Source: Simplicispira hankyongi
GTDB lineage: Bacteria; Pseudomonadota; Gammaproteobacteria; Burkholderiales; Burkholderiaceae_C
Direction: 5' to 3'
Assembly (NCBI RefSeq): GCF_003570885.1
Contig: NZ_QXJC01000001.1
Location: forward strand, 248,001-312,000
Length of the DNA: 64,000 bases
Shown: positions 50,512 to 58,826 of the stretch, in pieces
Layout: every line of letters starts with the position of its first letter
Position numbering within the stretch: position 1 is the stretch's first letter
Notes under the pieces: generated by a model
Databases searched by the model: none
Told to the model about the DNA's origin: nothing
The model's input: the letters and a program-made list of their open reading frames with translations, nothing else
Made by a program: the position numbers and the translations under genes

Positions 50512-52005
50512 GTGATCAAGAAGATCTTCCTGGGCCTGCTGGCGCTGATCGTGGTGCTGGTGGCGGCTGTGGCCGCCAACACGCTGCGCAAGGGTTCGCG
50601 CCAGCTTGATGTGCCGCCGCTGGCCGTGCTGCCGGTGGACGAGCAGGGCGCGGCCAAGCGCCTTGGCGAGGCGGTGCGTTTTCGCACCATCTCGTCGCGC
50701 GACGACCCGCAGCTCAATGCCGACCAGTTCCAGCAGTTCCATGCCTTGCTGGAGCAGCGCTTTCCCAAAACCCACGCAGCGCTCAAACGCGAAGTGGTCA
50801 ATGGCCTGAGCCTGCTCTACACCTGGCAGGGCAGCAAGCCAGAGCTTGCCCCCATCCTGCTGTTGGCGCACCAGGACGTAGTGCCTATCGCGCCCGGCAC
50901 TGAAGGCGACTGGACCGAGCCACCCTTCAGCGGCGCGGTGAAGGATGGTTTCATCTGGGGCCGTGGCTCGTGGGACGACAAGGGCAACCTCATGTCCCAG
51001 CTCGAAGCGGTCGAGATGCTGGTCGCCAGCGGCTACCAACCCGAGCGCACCGTGTACCTGGCCTACGGCGCGGACGAAGAGGTGAGCGGCCTGCGCGGCG
51101 CGACCCAGATAGCGGCGTTGCTCAAGCAGCGCGGCGTGCACCCGGATTTCGTCATTGACGAAGGCCTGCTGATTCTCGACGGCATCCTGCCCGGTTTGGC
51201 CAAACCTGCTGCGCTGATTGGCGTGGCAGAAAAAGGCTATCTGTCGGTCGAGCTGTCGGTGTCAGCCACGCCGGGGCATTCGTCCATGCCGCCCAAGCAC
51301 GGCACCAGCGCCATTGCCATGATGAGCACGGCCTTGAAGCAGCTCGAAGACAAGCAACTCCCGGCCGGCATTCGCGGCGTCGGCGGCGAAATGTTCGACA
51401 CCATCGCCCCGGAAATGAGTGGCTTTTCGCGCGTCGCACTCTCGAACCTGTGGCTGTTTGGCCCGGTTGTGCAAAAGCAATTAGAGGCCGGTGCCAGCAC
51501 CAACGCCATGCTGCGCACCACGACGGCGCTGACCATCGTGAATGCCGGCAACAAGGAAAACGTGCTGCCCGGCCGCGCCGACGCCACGGTGAACTTCCGC
51601 ATCCTGCCGGGCGACACCGAGGCCCAGGTGCTGGAGCACGTGAAGTCTGAGCTGGCGCAGGCCGTGGGGGAGGGCAAGGTCAAGGTCACTGCGCTGCCCG
51701 GCGCGCAAGAGGCATCGAAGGTGGCACCTACAGCCTCCCATCAGTACCACCTGTTGAACAAGACGATCCGCGAAGTATTCCCCGGCACCCTGGTCGCGCC
51801 GGGGCTGATGGTGGCGGCCACCGATTCCGTTCATTACGGCGAGCTGAGCGACCACATCTTCAAGTTCTCGCCAGTGCGCGCCAACGCCGAAGACCTCAAG
51901 CGTTTTCACGGCACCAACGAGCGCCTGTCCACCAGCAACTACGCGGAAGCCATCCGCTTCTACTACCGACTGTTGAGCGAGGGTGCCAAGGCACCCGCGC
52001 CCTGA
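50512..52005 (+). CDS. M20 family metallopeptidase, membrane-anchored
   Basis: 497-aa zinc peptidase of the carboxypeptidase S/ArgE group. N-terminal segment IKKIFLGLLALIVVLVAAVAANTL is an uncleaved anchor or signal. Metal site: H in LLLAHQDVVP, bridging D in WGRGSWDDKGN, catalytic E-E in GADEEVSG, D in VIDEG, and a His in the C-terminal DHIFKF region. Lid domain ATPGHSSMPP present. GTG start only 15 nt after the fusion-gene stop, so co-transcribed. Substrate unknown; perhaps an N-acyl amino acid, which would explain its place between beta-oxidation genes (inference). Confidence 0.88.
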   Translation: MIKKIFLGLLALIVVLVAAVAANTLRKGSRQLDVPPLAVLPVDEQGAAKRLGEAVRFRTISSRDDPQLNADQFQQFHALLEQRFPKTHAALKREVVNGLSLLYTWQGSKPELAPILLLAHQDVVPIAPGTEGDWTEPPFSGAVKDGFIWGRGSWDDKGNLMSQLEAVEMLVASGYQPERTVYLAYGADEEVSGLRGATQIAALLKQRGVHPDFVIDEGLLILDGILPGLAKPAALIGVAEKGYLSVELSVSATPGHSSMPPKHGTSAIAMMSTALKQLEDKQLPAGIRGVGGEMFDTIAPEMSGFSRVALSNLWLFGPVVQKQLEAGASTNAMLRTTTALTIVNAGNKENVLPGRADATVNFRILPGDTEAQVLEHVKSELAQAVGEGKVKVTALPGAQEASKVAPTASHQYHLLNKTIREVFPGTLVAPGLMVAATDSVHYGELSDHIFKFSPVRANAEDLKRFHGTNERLSTSNYAEAIRFYYRLLSEGAKAPAP

Positions 52006-52031
52006 ATGTGCACAACTTTTAAGGATTCACC

Positions 52032-53207
52032 ATGACTTCCGCTGTAATCGTTTCCACCGCCCGCACCCCGCTGACCAAGGCCTGGAAAGGTGCTTTCAAC
52101 ATGACCCACGGCGCTACCATGGGCGGCCATGTGGTCGAGCACGCCATCCAGCGCGCTGGCATCGATGCCGCCGAGGTGGACGACGTCATCATGGGCTGCG
52201 GCACCCCCGAAGGCGCCACGGGCGCCAACATCGCCCGCCAGATCGCCCTGCGCGCCGGCTGCCCCGTCACGGTATCGGGCATGACCATCAACCGCTTCTG
52301 CTCGTCGGGCCTGCAGACGATTGCGATTGCATCTCAGCGCGTCATGGCCGGCGAAGGCGACGTGTACGTGGCGGGTGGCGTGGAAGTCATCTCCTGCACC
52401 GCGCAAGAGATGAACACGCACATGCTGCATGACCCCTGGCTCATGAAGAACAAGCCCGAGGTTTATTGGTCCATGCTGCAAACCGCCGAGCAAGTGGCCA
52501 AGCGCTACGGCATTAGCCGCCAGGCCATGGACGAATACGGCGCCAGCAGCCAGCAAAAGGCCAGCGACGCACTGGCCAAAGGCCTGTTCAAGGAAGAAAT
52601 CGCCCCCATCACCGTCACCATGGGCGTGGCCGACAAAGTCATGGGCCTGACCACCAAGCAGGTCACCGTGAGCGACGACGAAGGCATCCGCGCCGGCACC
52701 ACTTACGACGGCATCAAAGACCTGCGCTCGGCCTTGCCCGGTGGCCTGATCTCAGCAGGCAACGCCAGCCAACTGTCGGATGGCGCTGGTGCCGTGGTGG
52801 TGATGCATGAAAAAATCGCCGAGCAAAAGGGCCTCAAGCCCCTGGGCCGCTTCCTCGGCTTTGCCGTGGCCGGCTGCGAACCCGATGAAATGGGCATTGG
52901 CCCCGTGTTCGCCATCCCCAAGGTCTTGAAGCGCCTCGGCCTCACCATCAACGACATCGACCTGTGGGAGCTGAACGAAGCCTTCGCCGTGCAGGTGATC
53001 TACTGCCGCGACAAGCTGGGCATCCCTGCCGACAAGCTCAACGTCAACGGCGGCGCCATCGCCGTGGGCCACCCCTTCGGCATGAGCGGCCAGCGCCTCA
53101 CCGGCCACGCCCTCATCGAAGGCAAGCGCCGTGGTGCGAAGCGGGTCATGGTCACCATGTGCATTGGCGGCGGCATGGGCGCGGCGGGTGTGTTTGAGGT
53201 GCTGTAA
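52032..53207 (+). CDS. Acetyl-CoA C-acyltransferase (thiolase)
   Basis: Last step of beta-oxidation: splits 3-ketoacyl-CoA. 391 aa. Nucleophilic Cys in [14 protein letters not shown] (about residue 92), His in [19 protein letters not shown], and the second catalytic Cys in [14 protein letters not shown]. Middle region carries [35 protein letters not shown] with AAGGA upstream. Follows the M20 gene by 26 bp and is closed by a strong terminator. Its usual neighbour, acyl-CoA dehydrogenase, now lies 3.4 kb away beyond the AT-rich block. Confidence 0.94.
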   Translation: MTSAVIVSTARTPLTKAWKGAFNMTHGATMGGHVVEHAIQRAGIDAAEVDDVIMGCGTPEGATGANIARQIALRAGCPVTVSGMTINRFCSSGLQTIAIASQRVMAGEGDVYVAGGVEVISCTAQEMNTHMLHDPWLMKNKPEVYWSMLQTAEQVAKRYGISRQAMDEYGASSQQKASDALAKGLFKEEIAPITVTMGVADKVMGLTTKQVTVSDDEGIRAGTTYDGIKDLRSALPGGLISAGNASQLSDGAGAVVVMHEKIAEQKGLKPLGRFLGFAVAGCEPDEMGIGPVFAIPKVLKRLGLTINDIDLWELNEAFAVQVIYCRDKLGIPADKLNVNGGAIAVGHPFGMSGQRLTGHALIEGKRRGAKRVMVTMCIGGGMGAAGVFEVL

Positions 53208-53230
53208 GCGCTGAAGTCAGATAGCGACAC

Positions 53231-53275
53231 AACGCCCCGCGCAGGCCGAACGGTTTGCGCGGGGCGTTTGCTTTT
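53231..53275 (+). terminator. Intrinsic terminator after thiolase
   Basis: 13-bp perfect stem AACGCCCCGCGCA / TGCGCGGGGCGTT with a 12-nt loop and T-rich tail. Confidence 0.9.
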
Positions 53276-53277
53276 GT

Positions 53278-53338
53278 TTTGATAGCTTCTCGCGCTTATG
53301 GAATAAGCCCTAGAGGCCTAAAACACTAAAATTTTCTG
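53278..53338 (+). repeat. Dispersed palindromic repeat, left of the AT-rich block
   Basis: GATAGCTTCTCGCGCTT...AAGCCCTAGAGGCCTAAAACACTAAAATTTT. Degenerate stem, same orientation as the copy at 56432-56492 on the other side of the block. Between it and the small membrane gene (53339-53426) there is no annotated gene; on the minus strand the small gene's frame continues beyond its TAG for 38 codons and looks coding, perhaps a decayed tail. Confidence 0.6.
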
Positions 53339-53426
53339 CTGAACCAGCCTCAGGCTTCGCGCTCTGGCCATGCTTTTGCAGACGCTCACGAAACCGGATC
53401 AACGCCGGGCCAACCGTGCGTGATGG

Positions 53427-53768
53427 CTATTGAGATGCCAGAACAGTCCATCGGACAAACACCACGGCAGCAGGAATCGCGAACAGCAAGCCCACGAGCC
53501 AGAACTGGGTAGCTTTTTGGGTGACTTTGCCCTGAAGCAATATCGCCAGAGCCACCAGGCCCAAGACGACGAAGATTACCCCGGCAAAAACAGCGCCCGG
53601 CACATTCACCGTCGTCACCACCGTAGAGCGAATCGGCTTTGTCGAAAAACTCTGCGTCGCGACAAAATACCAGCCGCTGACGGCTCGGGTAGAAGGGGGT
53701 GAGAAACTCATTTCTACCCAATTAGCCATCCACTCGGGCGCCAGGAAAAAATCACGAAAAATATCCAC
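53427..53768 (-). CDS. Small two-segment membrane protein
   Basis: About 113 aa. A soluble N-terminal half (FFLAPEWMANWVEMSFSPPSTRAVSGWYFVATQSF) and two hydrophobic segments, GAVFAGVIFVVLGLVALAILL and FWLVGLLFAIPAAVVFV, near the C terminus, with the loop QGKVTQKATQ between. The start is unsure: GTG (used) within the end of the ATPase gene, or ATGs at 53729 and 53711. No family recognised. It follows and slightly overlaps the large ATPase gene on the same strand, so the two may be co-translated. Could be a membrane effector or simply unrelated. Confidence 0.55.
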   Translation of the reverse strand: MDIFRDFFLAPEWMANWVEMSFSPPSTRAVSGWYFVATQSFSTKPIRSTVVTTVNVPGAVFAGVIFVVLGLVALAILLQGKVTQKATQFWLVGLLFAIPAAVVFVRWTVLASQ

Positions 53769-55758
53769 CAACTTTTTCTTCTAACCATGACATTGCGCCT
53801 CGAAAGGATTGCATATCAGAGTCCGGGACATTCTTGGCGTGAGCGTCGCTTCTGCCAATTGAGTTCAGAAGAATCATCCGCGAATTGAACCTCTCAACAT
53901 CTTCGGAAAATATATTCCTAAATCCGGCTTCCCAATCTTTCCGAATTAGATCACGCAAGTCATCCAAATAAATTTCATACTTATTCGCATCAAAAAGATG
54001 TTTATATTCCAGTGCTAAGAATCTTGTTCGCTTTTTGGTATCGTGTTTGGCGAGAATCAACTGCTTCGCTTGCTGTTCGCCATGCAATGTTCTGAGCACT
54101 TGGCTTACGAGCTTTCGTAACTTTTGCTCAATTTTGTTTCGGCGCTCGCTGATTTCAGCCAATTTCTCCTCATTGGACAAATTGAGCGTCTTGTACTTTT
54201 CTCGCTTGGCAAGATGTTTCTTGACCGCATCAATTTTGAAATCAAATCCTTGCTGCGATCTTGAAAGCACTCCATAACCAACCAGGTGCTGGGTGTATGT
54301 TTGGTCGCTTTCCGCTAGCTCTGTAAAATCCAGAATATCACCCCGTGCCAAATAAGTGAGCATGGTATATTCGTCCTTGTAGTGTTCAGCTAGGACGCCA
54401 ATGACCATTTCACAAAACGTGTGTCCAACACCGTCGTTAAATGTGATAATAGATGAATCGAATAATAGGCGATCAATGTGTTTTTTGATTCGACTATCTA
54501 GTTCTGATTTTATGTGAGAGCATGCCTGGCGCATTAGGAATGGATGCCCGCCGAACTCGCGTGTCAAGTACGTATAAATATCTTCATCGATTGAAATTCC
54601 CATATATGAGGAAAGCGTTTCAATCATTTGCTTCGTTTGTGCAACGGAAAATCCAGGTATATACTCCGCTTTTATTTGCCCATACAGTGGATTGTCTCCG
54701 CCCAATATGAATGGGGTCTCGAGACAGCGTGGATTTGTACCTGCAATAAGGAGTGTTATTGGGTTGTCTTGGCGCTGAAATAGACTACGAAGAACATGCC
54801 AAAACTTGACATAGTCTGTTCCATCTCGCCAGTTCGAGGAGAATGAAACGTCAAAAGTGATTTGCTCTATTTCATCCAGTGCGACAAGAATGTTTTTCTT
54901 GAGTTTTTTATGTATTCTGTCAATATCTTTAATAAATGCCAAAGGTGCATTTGTTGATGTGTAGTTTGCTTTGTCTATTACGAGTCTACAATGATGCTCG
55001 TCATTTATTGTTGATGAGAGAAAGAATAGAGCATCATTCCAGCTCATTAAATGCAATAGTTGGCAATCAATTAGGGTCGCATATCCAGCTTGGTTTGCAA
55101 TTCGTCTGCAAATTGAAAGGAGAATCGACGTTTTCCCACTTCTTCGCAGGCCAAAGAGGGATGAGTTTTGACCTGCGAAGTGCTTATCTATTATTCCTTG
55201 ACAAATATCATCGCGACCGAAAAAATAGAGATCCTTACGGAGTGGTGAGTCGAAATCGTATAGGTTTCTTTCAAATGAATATTTCTTTATTCTCTGCCTG
55301 AAGAATTCTTCGTCTTTTCGCTGTGCAAGTTCCTGATACGTGAACGGTGTAATCAGTCGCGACTCTTTTTGCGTCTTTATCGTCCGATCAAGTTTTTCAA
55401 GAAAACCATTGTCCCTTGATATGACAAACGCGCAGATCTTGTCAAGTCTAAAGCCTGCATTCGCTTCCTGTATTTTCTCAATCGCGTCGAGTGTTCTTGG
55501 TTCGAAATTATCAAATGGACTAAAGAGTACAATTATCTCATCCTTGGCGCCGAAGGCGATGGCCTTATCGTCTGGGAATTTTAGGAAAAAATAGCGGTAT
55601 TCGCTTTGCCCGATGGTTAAAAATTTGCAGCCGGCAGAAATATAGAACTCATTTGAGATATTTCTGACAATATTTTGTTCGTCTTGGGTAAATCTGTCAA
55701 TTCTCGCGCGAACATTGATGCCTGCGTAGACCTTCATGATGGGTGATTTTGAGTTCAC
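53752..55758 (-). CDS. STAND-like AAA ATPase with HEPN-like C terminus, AT-rich
   Basis: 668 aa, codon and base composition visibly AT-richer than all neighbours. N-terminal ~190 residues ([48 protein letters not shown]) look like a sensor or degenerate nuclease domain. P-loop GLRRSGKTS at residues 203-211, Walker [13 protein letters not shown] near 290, arginine-finger region [10 protein letters not shown], winged-helix-like region, then a coiled-coil ([25 protein letters not shown]) and an end domain with [14 protein letters not shown], resembling Swt1/HEPN-type domains. GTG start chosen for its GGAG site 8 nt upstream. Similar proteins occur in defence islands; immunity role is inference. 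Confidence 0.8.
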   Translation of the reverse strand: MNSKSPIMKVYAGINVRARIDRFTQDEQNIVRNISNEFYISAGCKFLTIGQSEYRYFFLKFPDDKAIAFGAKDEIIVLFSPFDNFEPRTLDAIEKIQEANAGFRLDKICAFVISRDNGFLEKLDRTIKTQKESRLITPFTYQELAQRKDEEFFRQRIKKYSFERNLYDFDSPLRKDLYFFGRDDICQGIIDKHFAGQNSSLFGLRRSGKTSILLSICRRIANQAGYATLIDCQLLHLMSWNDALFFLSSTINDEHHCRLVIDKANYTSTNAPLAFIKDIDRIHKKLKKNILVALDEIEQITFDVSFSSNWRDGTDYVKFWHVLRSLFQRQDNPITLLIAGTNPRCLETPFILGGDNPLYGQIKAEYIPGFSVAQTKQMIETLSSYMGISIDEDIYTYLTREFGGHPFLMRQACSHIKSELDSRIKKHIDRLLFDSSIITFNDGVGHTFCEMVIGVLAEHYKDEYTMLTYLARGDILDFTELAESDQTYTQHLVGYGVLSRSQQGFDFKIDAVKKHLAKREKYKTLNLSNEEKLAEISERRNKIEQKLRKLVSQVLRTLHGEQQAKQLILAKHDTKKRTRFLALEYKHLFDANKYEIYLDDLRDLIRKDWEAGFRNIFSEDVERFNSRMILLNSIGRSDAHAKNVPDSDMQSFRGAMSWLEEKVGGYFS

Positions 55759-55797
55759 TATTCGTACTCCAAGTTTGCCGAGACTCTGAAATTTGGG

Positions 55798-55860
55798 AAG
55801 GCTAACGCAATGTATCCCGCAGAACTTGCGGGATACGCTGGATGCTGCGGGATATTCTGT
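55798..55860 (-). other. attI-like recombination site of an integron
   Basis: On the minus strand GTTAGCC (55800-55806, one mismatch to the core GTTRRRY) lies about 42 bp before the ATPase start. Just upstream, TATCCCGCA occurs twice as direct repeats 19 nt apart (55827-55835 and 55846-55854 as complements) and once inverted (55813-55821). Position between a divergent integron integrase fragment and a minus-strand gene is exactly where attI belongs. It was found by eye and needs comparison with known Comamonadaceae attI sites. Confidence 0.5.
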
Positions 55861-55900
55861 GTACGGCTTCCTCCTGAACGTCGTTTGCATCCTGCGTTGA

Positions 55901-56247
55901 CATTCGATGCACTGCGCAAAAACAGGCATAAAACTTCCATCAAACCCGGCACGCCTGTTTTGCGCTCCACACGACTACTGGATCAGGTTCGGGAGCGTGT
56001 TCGCTACCTTCACTATAGCCTCAGCACCGAGAAGGCTTACCTGTATTGGGTGCGTTTTTTTATCCGTTGGCATGGTCGGTCTGGTGCTATGCGGCATCCG
56101 CGTGAGATGGGTGCGCAAGAGGTAGAGGCATTTTTGACCATGCTGGCCACCGAGCGCCGGGTATCGGCATCCACGCACAACCAGGCGCTCAGCGCGCTGT
56201 TGTTTCTTTATCGGGAAGTGCTGGCAATTGATTTCACTTGGCTGAAT
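55901..56247 (+). pseudogene. intI: Integron integrase intI, N-terminal fragment
   Basis: Frame reads [45 protein letters not shown], then [45 protein letters not shown]: the SAM-like N-terminal domain of an integron integrase (class 1 IntI reads [34 protein letters not shown]). Four residues (RSGA) are inserted after WHG. Homology stops at about 56247; the remaining frame to 56388 is unrelated, and the catalytic core with the Arg-His-Arg-Tyr residues is absent. No true start is clear. Non-functional remnant. The next 185 bp before the repeat show nothing I can identify. Confidence 0.8.
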
Positions 56248-56431
56248 AGTGGTTGCATGCCCGAAGCGTTTGGGAGCGGGACAGGCGGGTGCAGCGCGGC
56301 GGACGGTTCCTTGGACACCATGGGCTTTGGAGTACGACAGGCAGCTGTGCGGTTGCGGGATGAATGGCTCTTTTTGGTTCACACCTAGCAATCAGAACTG
56401 AATCCGTCCCAATCGACGAAATTTGCTCCTA

Positions 56432-56492
56432 TGTTCATAGCTTCTAGCGCTTTCCCTATAAGCGCTAGAAGCCAAAAACGCTACAAATTCGT
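56432..56492 (+). repeat. Dispersed palindromic repeat, right of the AT-rich block
   Basis: Perfect 12-bp stem CTTCTAGCGCTT / AAGCGCTAGAAG (56441-56452 with 56460-56471) and a 7-nt loop, flanked by CATAG and CAAAAACGCTACAAAT. Lies 79 bp before the acyl-CoA dehydrogenase start. Confidence 0.75.
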
Positions 56493-56570
56493 GCCCCGGT
56501 AGCGGCAACCCCCTCACCGCGTCGCCCAGCGGACATGCCTTCCCGGCCGCGCCCGCCCATAATTTTCCCC

Positions 56571-58406
56571 ATGACGACCCTACGCTCCACCCTCGATTTC
56601 CTGCTGTACGACTGGCTTCAAGCGGAAACGCTCAACGCACGCGAGCGCTTTGCTGACCATTCGCGCGAGACCTTTGACGCCGTGCTCGACACCTGCGAGC
56701 GCATCGCGCGCGAGAAGTACGCGCCGTTCAACCGCACGGTGGACGCGCAGGAGCCGCAGTTCGACGGTGAAAAGGTCATCCTGCCGCAGGCCACGAAAGA
56801 CGCCTACGACGCCTATGCCGGCTCGGGCATGCTCAGCGCGGCGCAGGATTACGGCATTGGCGGCATGCAACTGCCCTACACGGTGGATGCTGCGGCCAAT
56901 GCCTTTTTTGCCGTGGCATCGATCAGCATCAGCTCCAACCTGCTCAGCACGGGCAATGCCAACCTGCTCATGGTGCACGGCACGGATTTGCAGAAGCAGG
57001 TGTTTGCGCTCAACGAGTTCTCCGGGCGCTTCTCGGGCACCATGTGCCTGTCGGAGCCGCAGGCAGGTTCCAGCTTGAGCGACGTGGCCACCCGCGCCGT
57101 GCCTGATGGCGAGGGCCATGAGAGTGACCCGCTCGGCGCGCGCTACCGGCTCACCGGCAACAAGATGTGGATCTCGTCGGGCGAGCACGAGCTGTCGGAG
57201 AACATCGTCCACCTGGTGCTGGCCAAGATTCCGGGGGCGGATGGCAAGCTGGTGGCGGGCACGCGCGGCATTTCGTTGTTCATCGTGCCCAAGAAGCTGG
57301 TGGATACCGAGGGCAACTTGACCGGCGTGCGCAACGACGTGGCGCTGGCAGGGCTGAACCACAAACTGGGCTGGCGCGGCACCACCAACACGCTGCTCAA
57401 CTTTGGCGAGGGCAAGTACCCCGTCCAGGGCAGGGCGGGTGCCGTGGGCTACCTGGTGGGCCAGCCGGGCAAGGGGTTGGCGTGCATGTTCCACATGATG
57501 AACGAGGCGCGCATCGGCATTGGCATGGCGGCCACCATGCTGGGCCTGGCGGGCTACTACGCCAGCCTCGACTATGCCAAGAACCGCCCGCAGGGCCGGC
57601 CCACGGGTGCTGGCGGCAAAGACGCTGCCCAGCCCCAGGTGCGCATCATTGAGCACGCCGACGTCAAACGCATGCTGCTCGCGCAAAAGAGCTATTGCGA
57701 AGGCGCATTGGCACTGAACCTGTACTGTGCCCGCCTGGTGGACGAGCAGCACACCGGCCAGCTCGAAGCGGCCGATGACGCGCGCCTGCTGCTGGAAGTG
57801 CTCACCCCCATTGCCAAGAGCTGGCCCAGCGAGTTCTGTCTGGAGGCCAATTCGCTGGCCATTCAAATCCACGGCGGCTACGGCTACACGCGCGACTTCC
57901 CGGTGGAGCAGTACTGGCGCGACAACCGCTTGAACATGATCCACGAGGGCACGCACGGCATCCAGGCGGCTGACCTGCTCGGGCGCAAGGTGCTGATGGA
58001 GAACGGCAAAGGCCTGCAACTGCTGGCTGCGCGCATGCAGGCCACCATGGCGCGGGCCGCCGCCGTGCCTGAACTGGCAGCGTATGTGGCTGCGCTGGGC
58101 GACGCCTTGCAGCAGGTGGCCGCGGCCACACAGGCGGCCTGGGCCACGGGCAACCCCACCGAGGCCCTGGCCAATGCCGTGCCCTATATGCAGGCCTTTG
58201 GCCACACTGTGCTGGCCTGGGTGTGGCTGGATGTGGCCCTGGCCACGCTGCGCCTGGATGTTACGCTTTCAGTAGCTGCAAACGCAGGAAGAATGGGCGC
58301 TGCACGCTATTTTTATCACTATGAACTGCCCAAGGTCGGCGCCTGGCTCAAGGTGGTGAACGCGCGCGACATGACCTGCGCAAGCCTGGCGGAAGAGGCT
58401 TTTTAA
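56571..58406 (+). CDS. Acyl-CoA dehydrogenase, long C-terminal-domain type
   Basis: FAD enzyme for the first step of beta-oxidation. 611 aa, the long class with extra N-terminal helices and a C-terminal domain (about 150 residues beyond the core). Landmarks: MCLSEPQAGSSLSDVATRA, YRLTGNKMWISSGEHELSENIVHLVLA, GYLVGQPGKGLACMFHMMNEARIGIG, and GGYGYTRDFPVEQYWRDNRLNMIHEGTHGIQAADLLGRK, which holds the catalytic Glu region. ATG at MTTLRSTLDF. Near the end, codons 566-585 match the dispersed repeat. In related clusters such a gene sits directly with thiolase and the fusion protein; here it is cut off by the AT-rich block. Confidence 0.94.
   Translation: MTTLRSTLDFLLYDWLQAETLNARERFADHSRETFDAVLDTCERIAREKYAPFNRTVDAQEPQFDGEKVILPQATKDAYDAYAGSGMLSAAQDYGIGGMQLPYTVDAAANAFFAVASISISSNLLSTGNANLLMVHGTDLQKQVFALNEFSGRFSGTMCLSEPQAGSSLSDVATRAVPDGEGHESDPLGARYRLTGNKMWISSGEHELSENIVHLVLAKIPGADGKLVAGTRGISLFIVPKKLVDTEGNLTGVRNDVALAGLNHKLGWRGTTNTLLNFGEGKYPVQGRAGAVGYLVGQPGKGLACMFHMMNEARIGIGMAATMLGLAGYYASLDYAKNRPQGRPTGAGGKDAAQPQVRIIEHADVKRMLLAQKSYCEGALALNLYCARLVDEQHTGQLEAADDARLLLEVLTPIAKSWPSEFCLEANSLAIQIHGGYGYTRDFPVEQYWRDNRLNMIHEGTHGIQAADLLGRKVLMENGKGLQLLAARMQATMARAAAVPELAAYVAALGDALQQVAAATQAAWATGNPTEALANAVPYMQAFGHTVLAWVWLDVALATLRLDVTLSVAANAGRMGAARYFYHYELPKVGAWLKVVNARDMTCASLAEEAF
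58264..58323 (+). repeat. Repeat-like segment within the acyl-CoA dehydrogenase gene
   Basis: TAGCTGCAAACG (one base from the signal-peptide copy), then GGCGCTG and CGCTATTTTTATCA in the order and spacing of the family. It encodes VAANAGRMGAARYFYHY. The last part overlaps a conserved aromatic stretch, so partial chance match is possible. Confidence 0.4.
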
Positions 58407-58553
58407 GCGCTCTGGCGCAGCCCCGCGCCCTCCCGCCGATGGGCGACGCAGCGGCTTGCGAGGCGTTTCTTTCCACGCCCGTTTTTTCGGCGATTTTTCG
58501 GCCTACCATTCGCACCCTAAGGCCCATGTCGGGCTGAACTTGTGGAGCCTGGC

Positions 58554-58691
58554 ATGGCAAAAGAACAGCGCAACGAAAAGATGGCGAAGAAGCCGAAAAA
58601 GGACACTTCGCTCCCCAAGACCGGCGGCACCGATCGGCCCACGCCACCCATCACCGCCGTGATGCCCAAGGGCAAAGAAAAGAAGAAGTAA
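58554..58691 (+). CDS. 45-residue lysine-rich small protein
   Basis: ATG with GGAG 6 nt upstream opens MAKEQRNEKMAKKPKKDTS, then PKTGGTDRPTPPITAVMPKGKEKKK and stop. Very basic, no hydrophobic segment, so likely cytosolic and nucleic-acid or ribosome associated (inference). Similar short proteins seem common in this family, but I recall no named function. Good ribosome site and clean frame support coding. Confidence 0.65.
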   Translation: MAKEQRNEKMAKKPKKDTSLPKTGGTDRPTPPITAVMPKGKEKKK

Positions 58692-58709
58692 AGCTAGGCG
58701 CGACCCGCC

Positions 58710-58826
58710 AAGAGCGGCTAACAAAGCTCAGCGAAGCGGCCCTGACTAGGCGTTCCGTCGCAGGCAGTACGAGCAGTACGACAAGACGGAACAACGGCGC
58801 CAGGGGAGTTTTTGTTAGTCGCTCTT
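58710..58826. repeat. 117-bp imperfect hairpin with attC-like ends
   Basis: Ends AAGAGCGGCTAACAAA / TTTGTTAGTCGCTCTT pair over 16 bp with one mismatch; inside, GTTCCGTC (58752-58759) pairs with GACGGAAC (58785-58792), and CCCTG with CAGGG. The ends hold CTAAC/GTTAG as integron attC sites do. The right arm overlaps the phnE stop codon. It lies between convergent genes, so it may act as a terminator; dispersed-repeat origin is possible. Confidence 0.6.

Noticed and set aside
53208-53430. Search for an attC site at the 3' end of the AT-rich genes
   Set aside because: No paired RYYYAAC/GTTRRRY ends were found; only single mismatched halves, so no cassette end is claimed.
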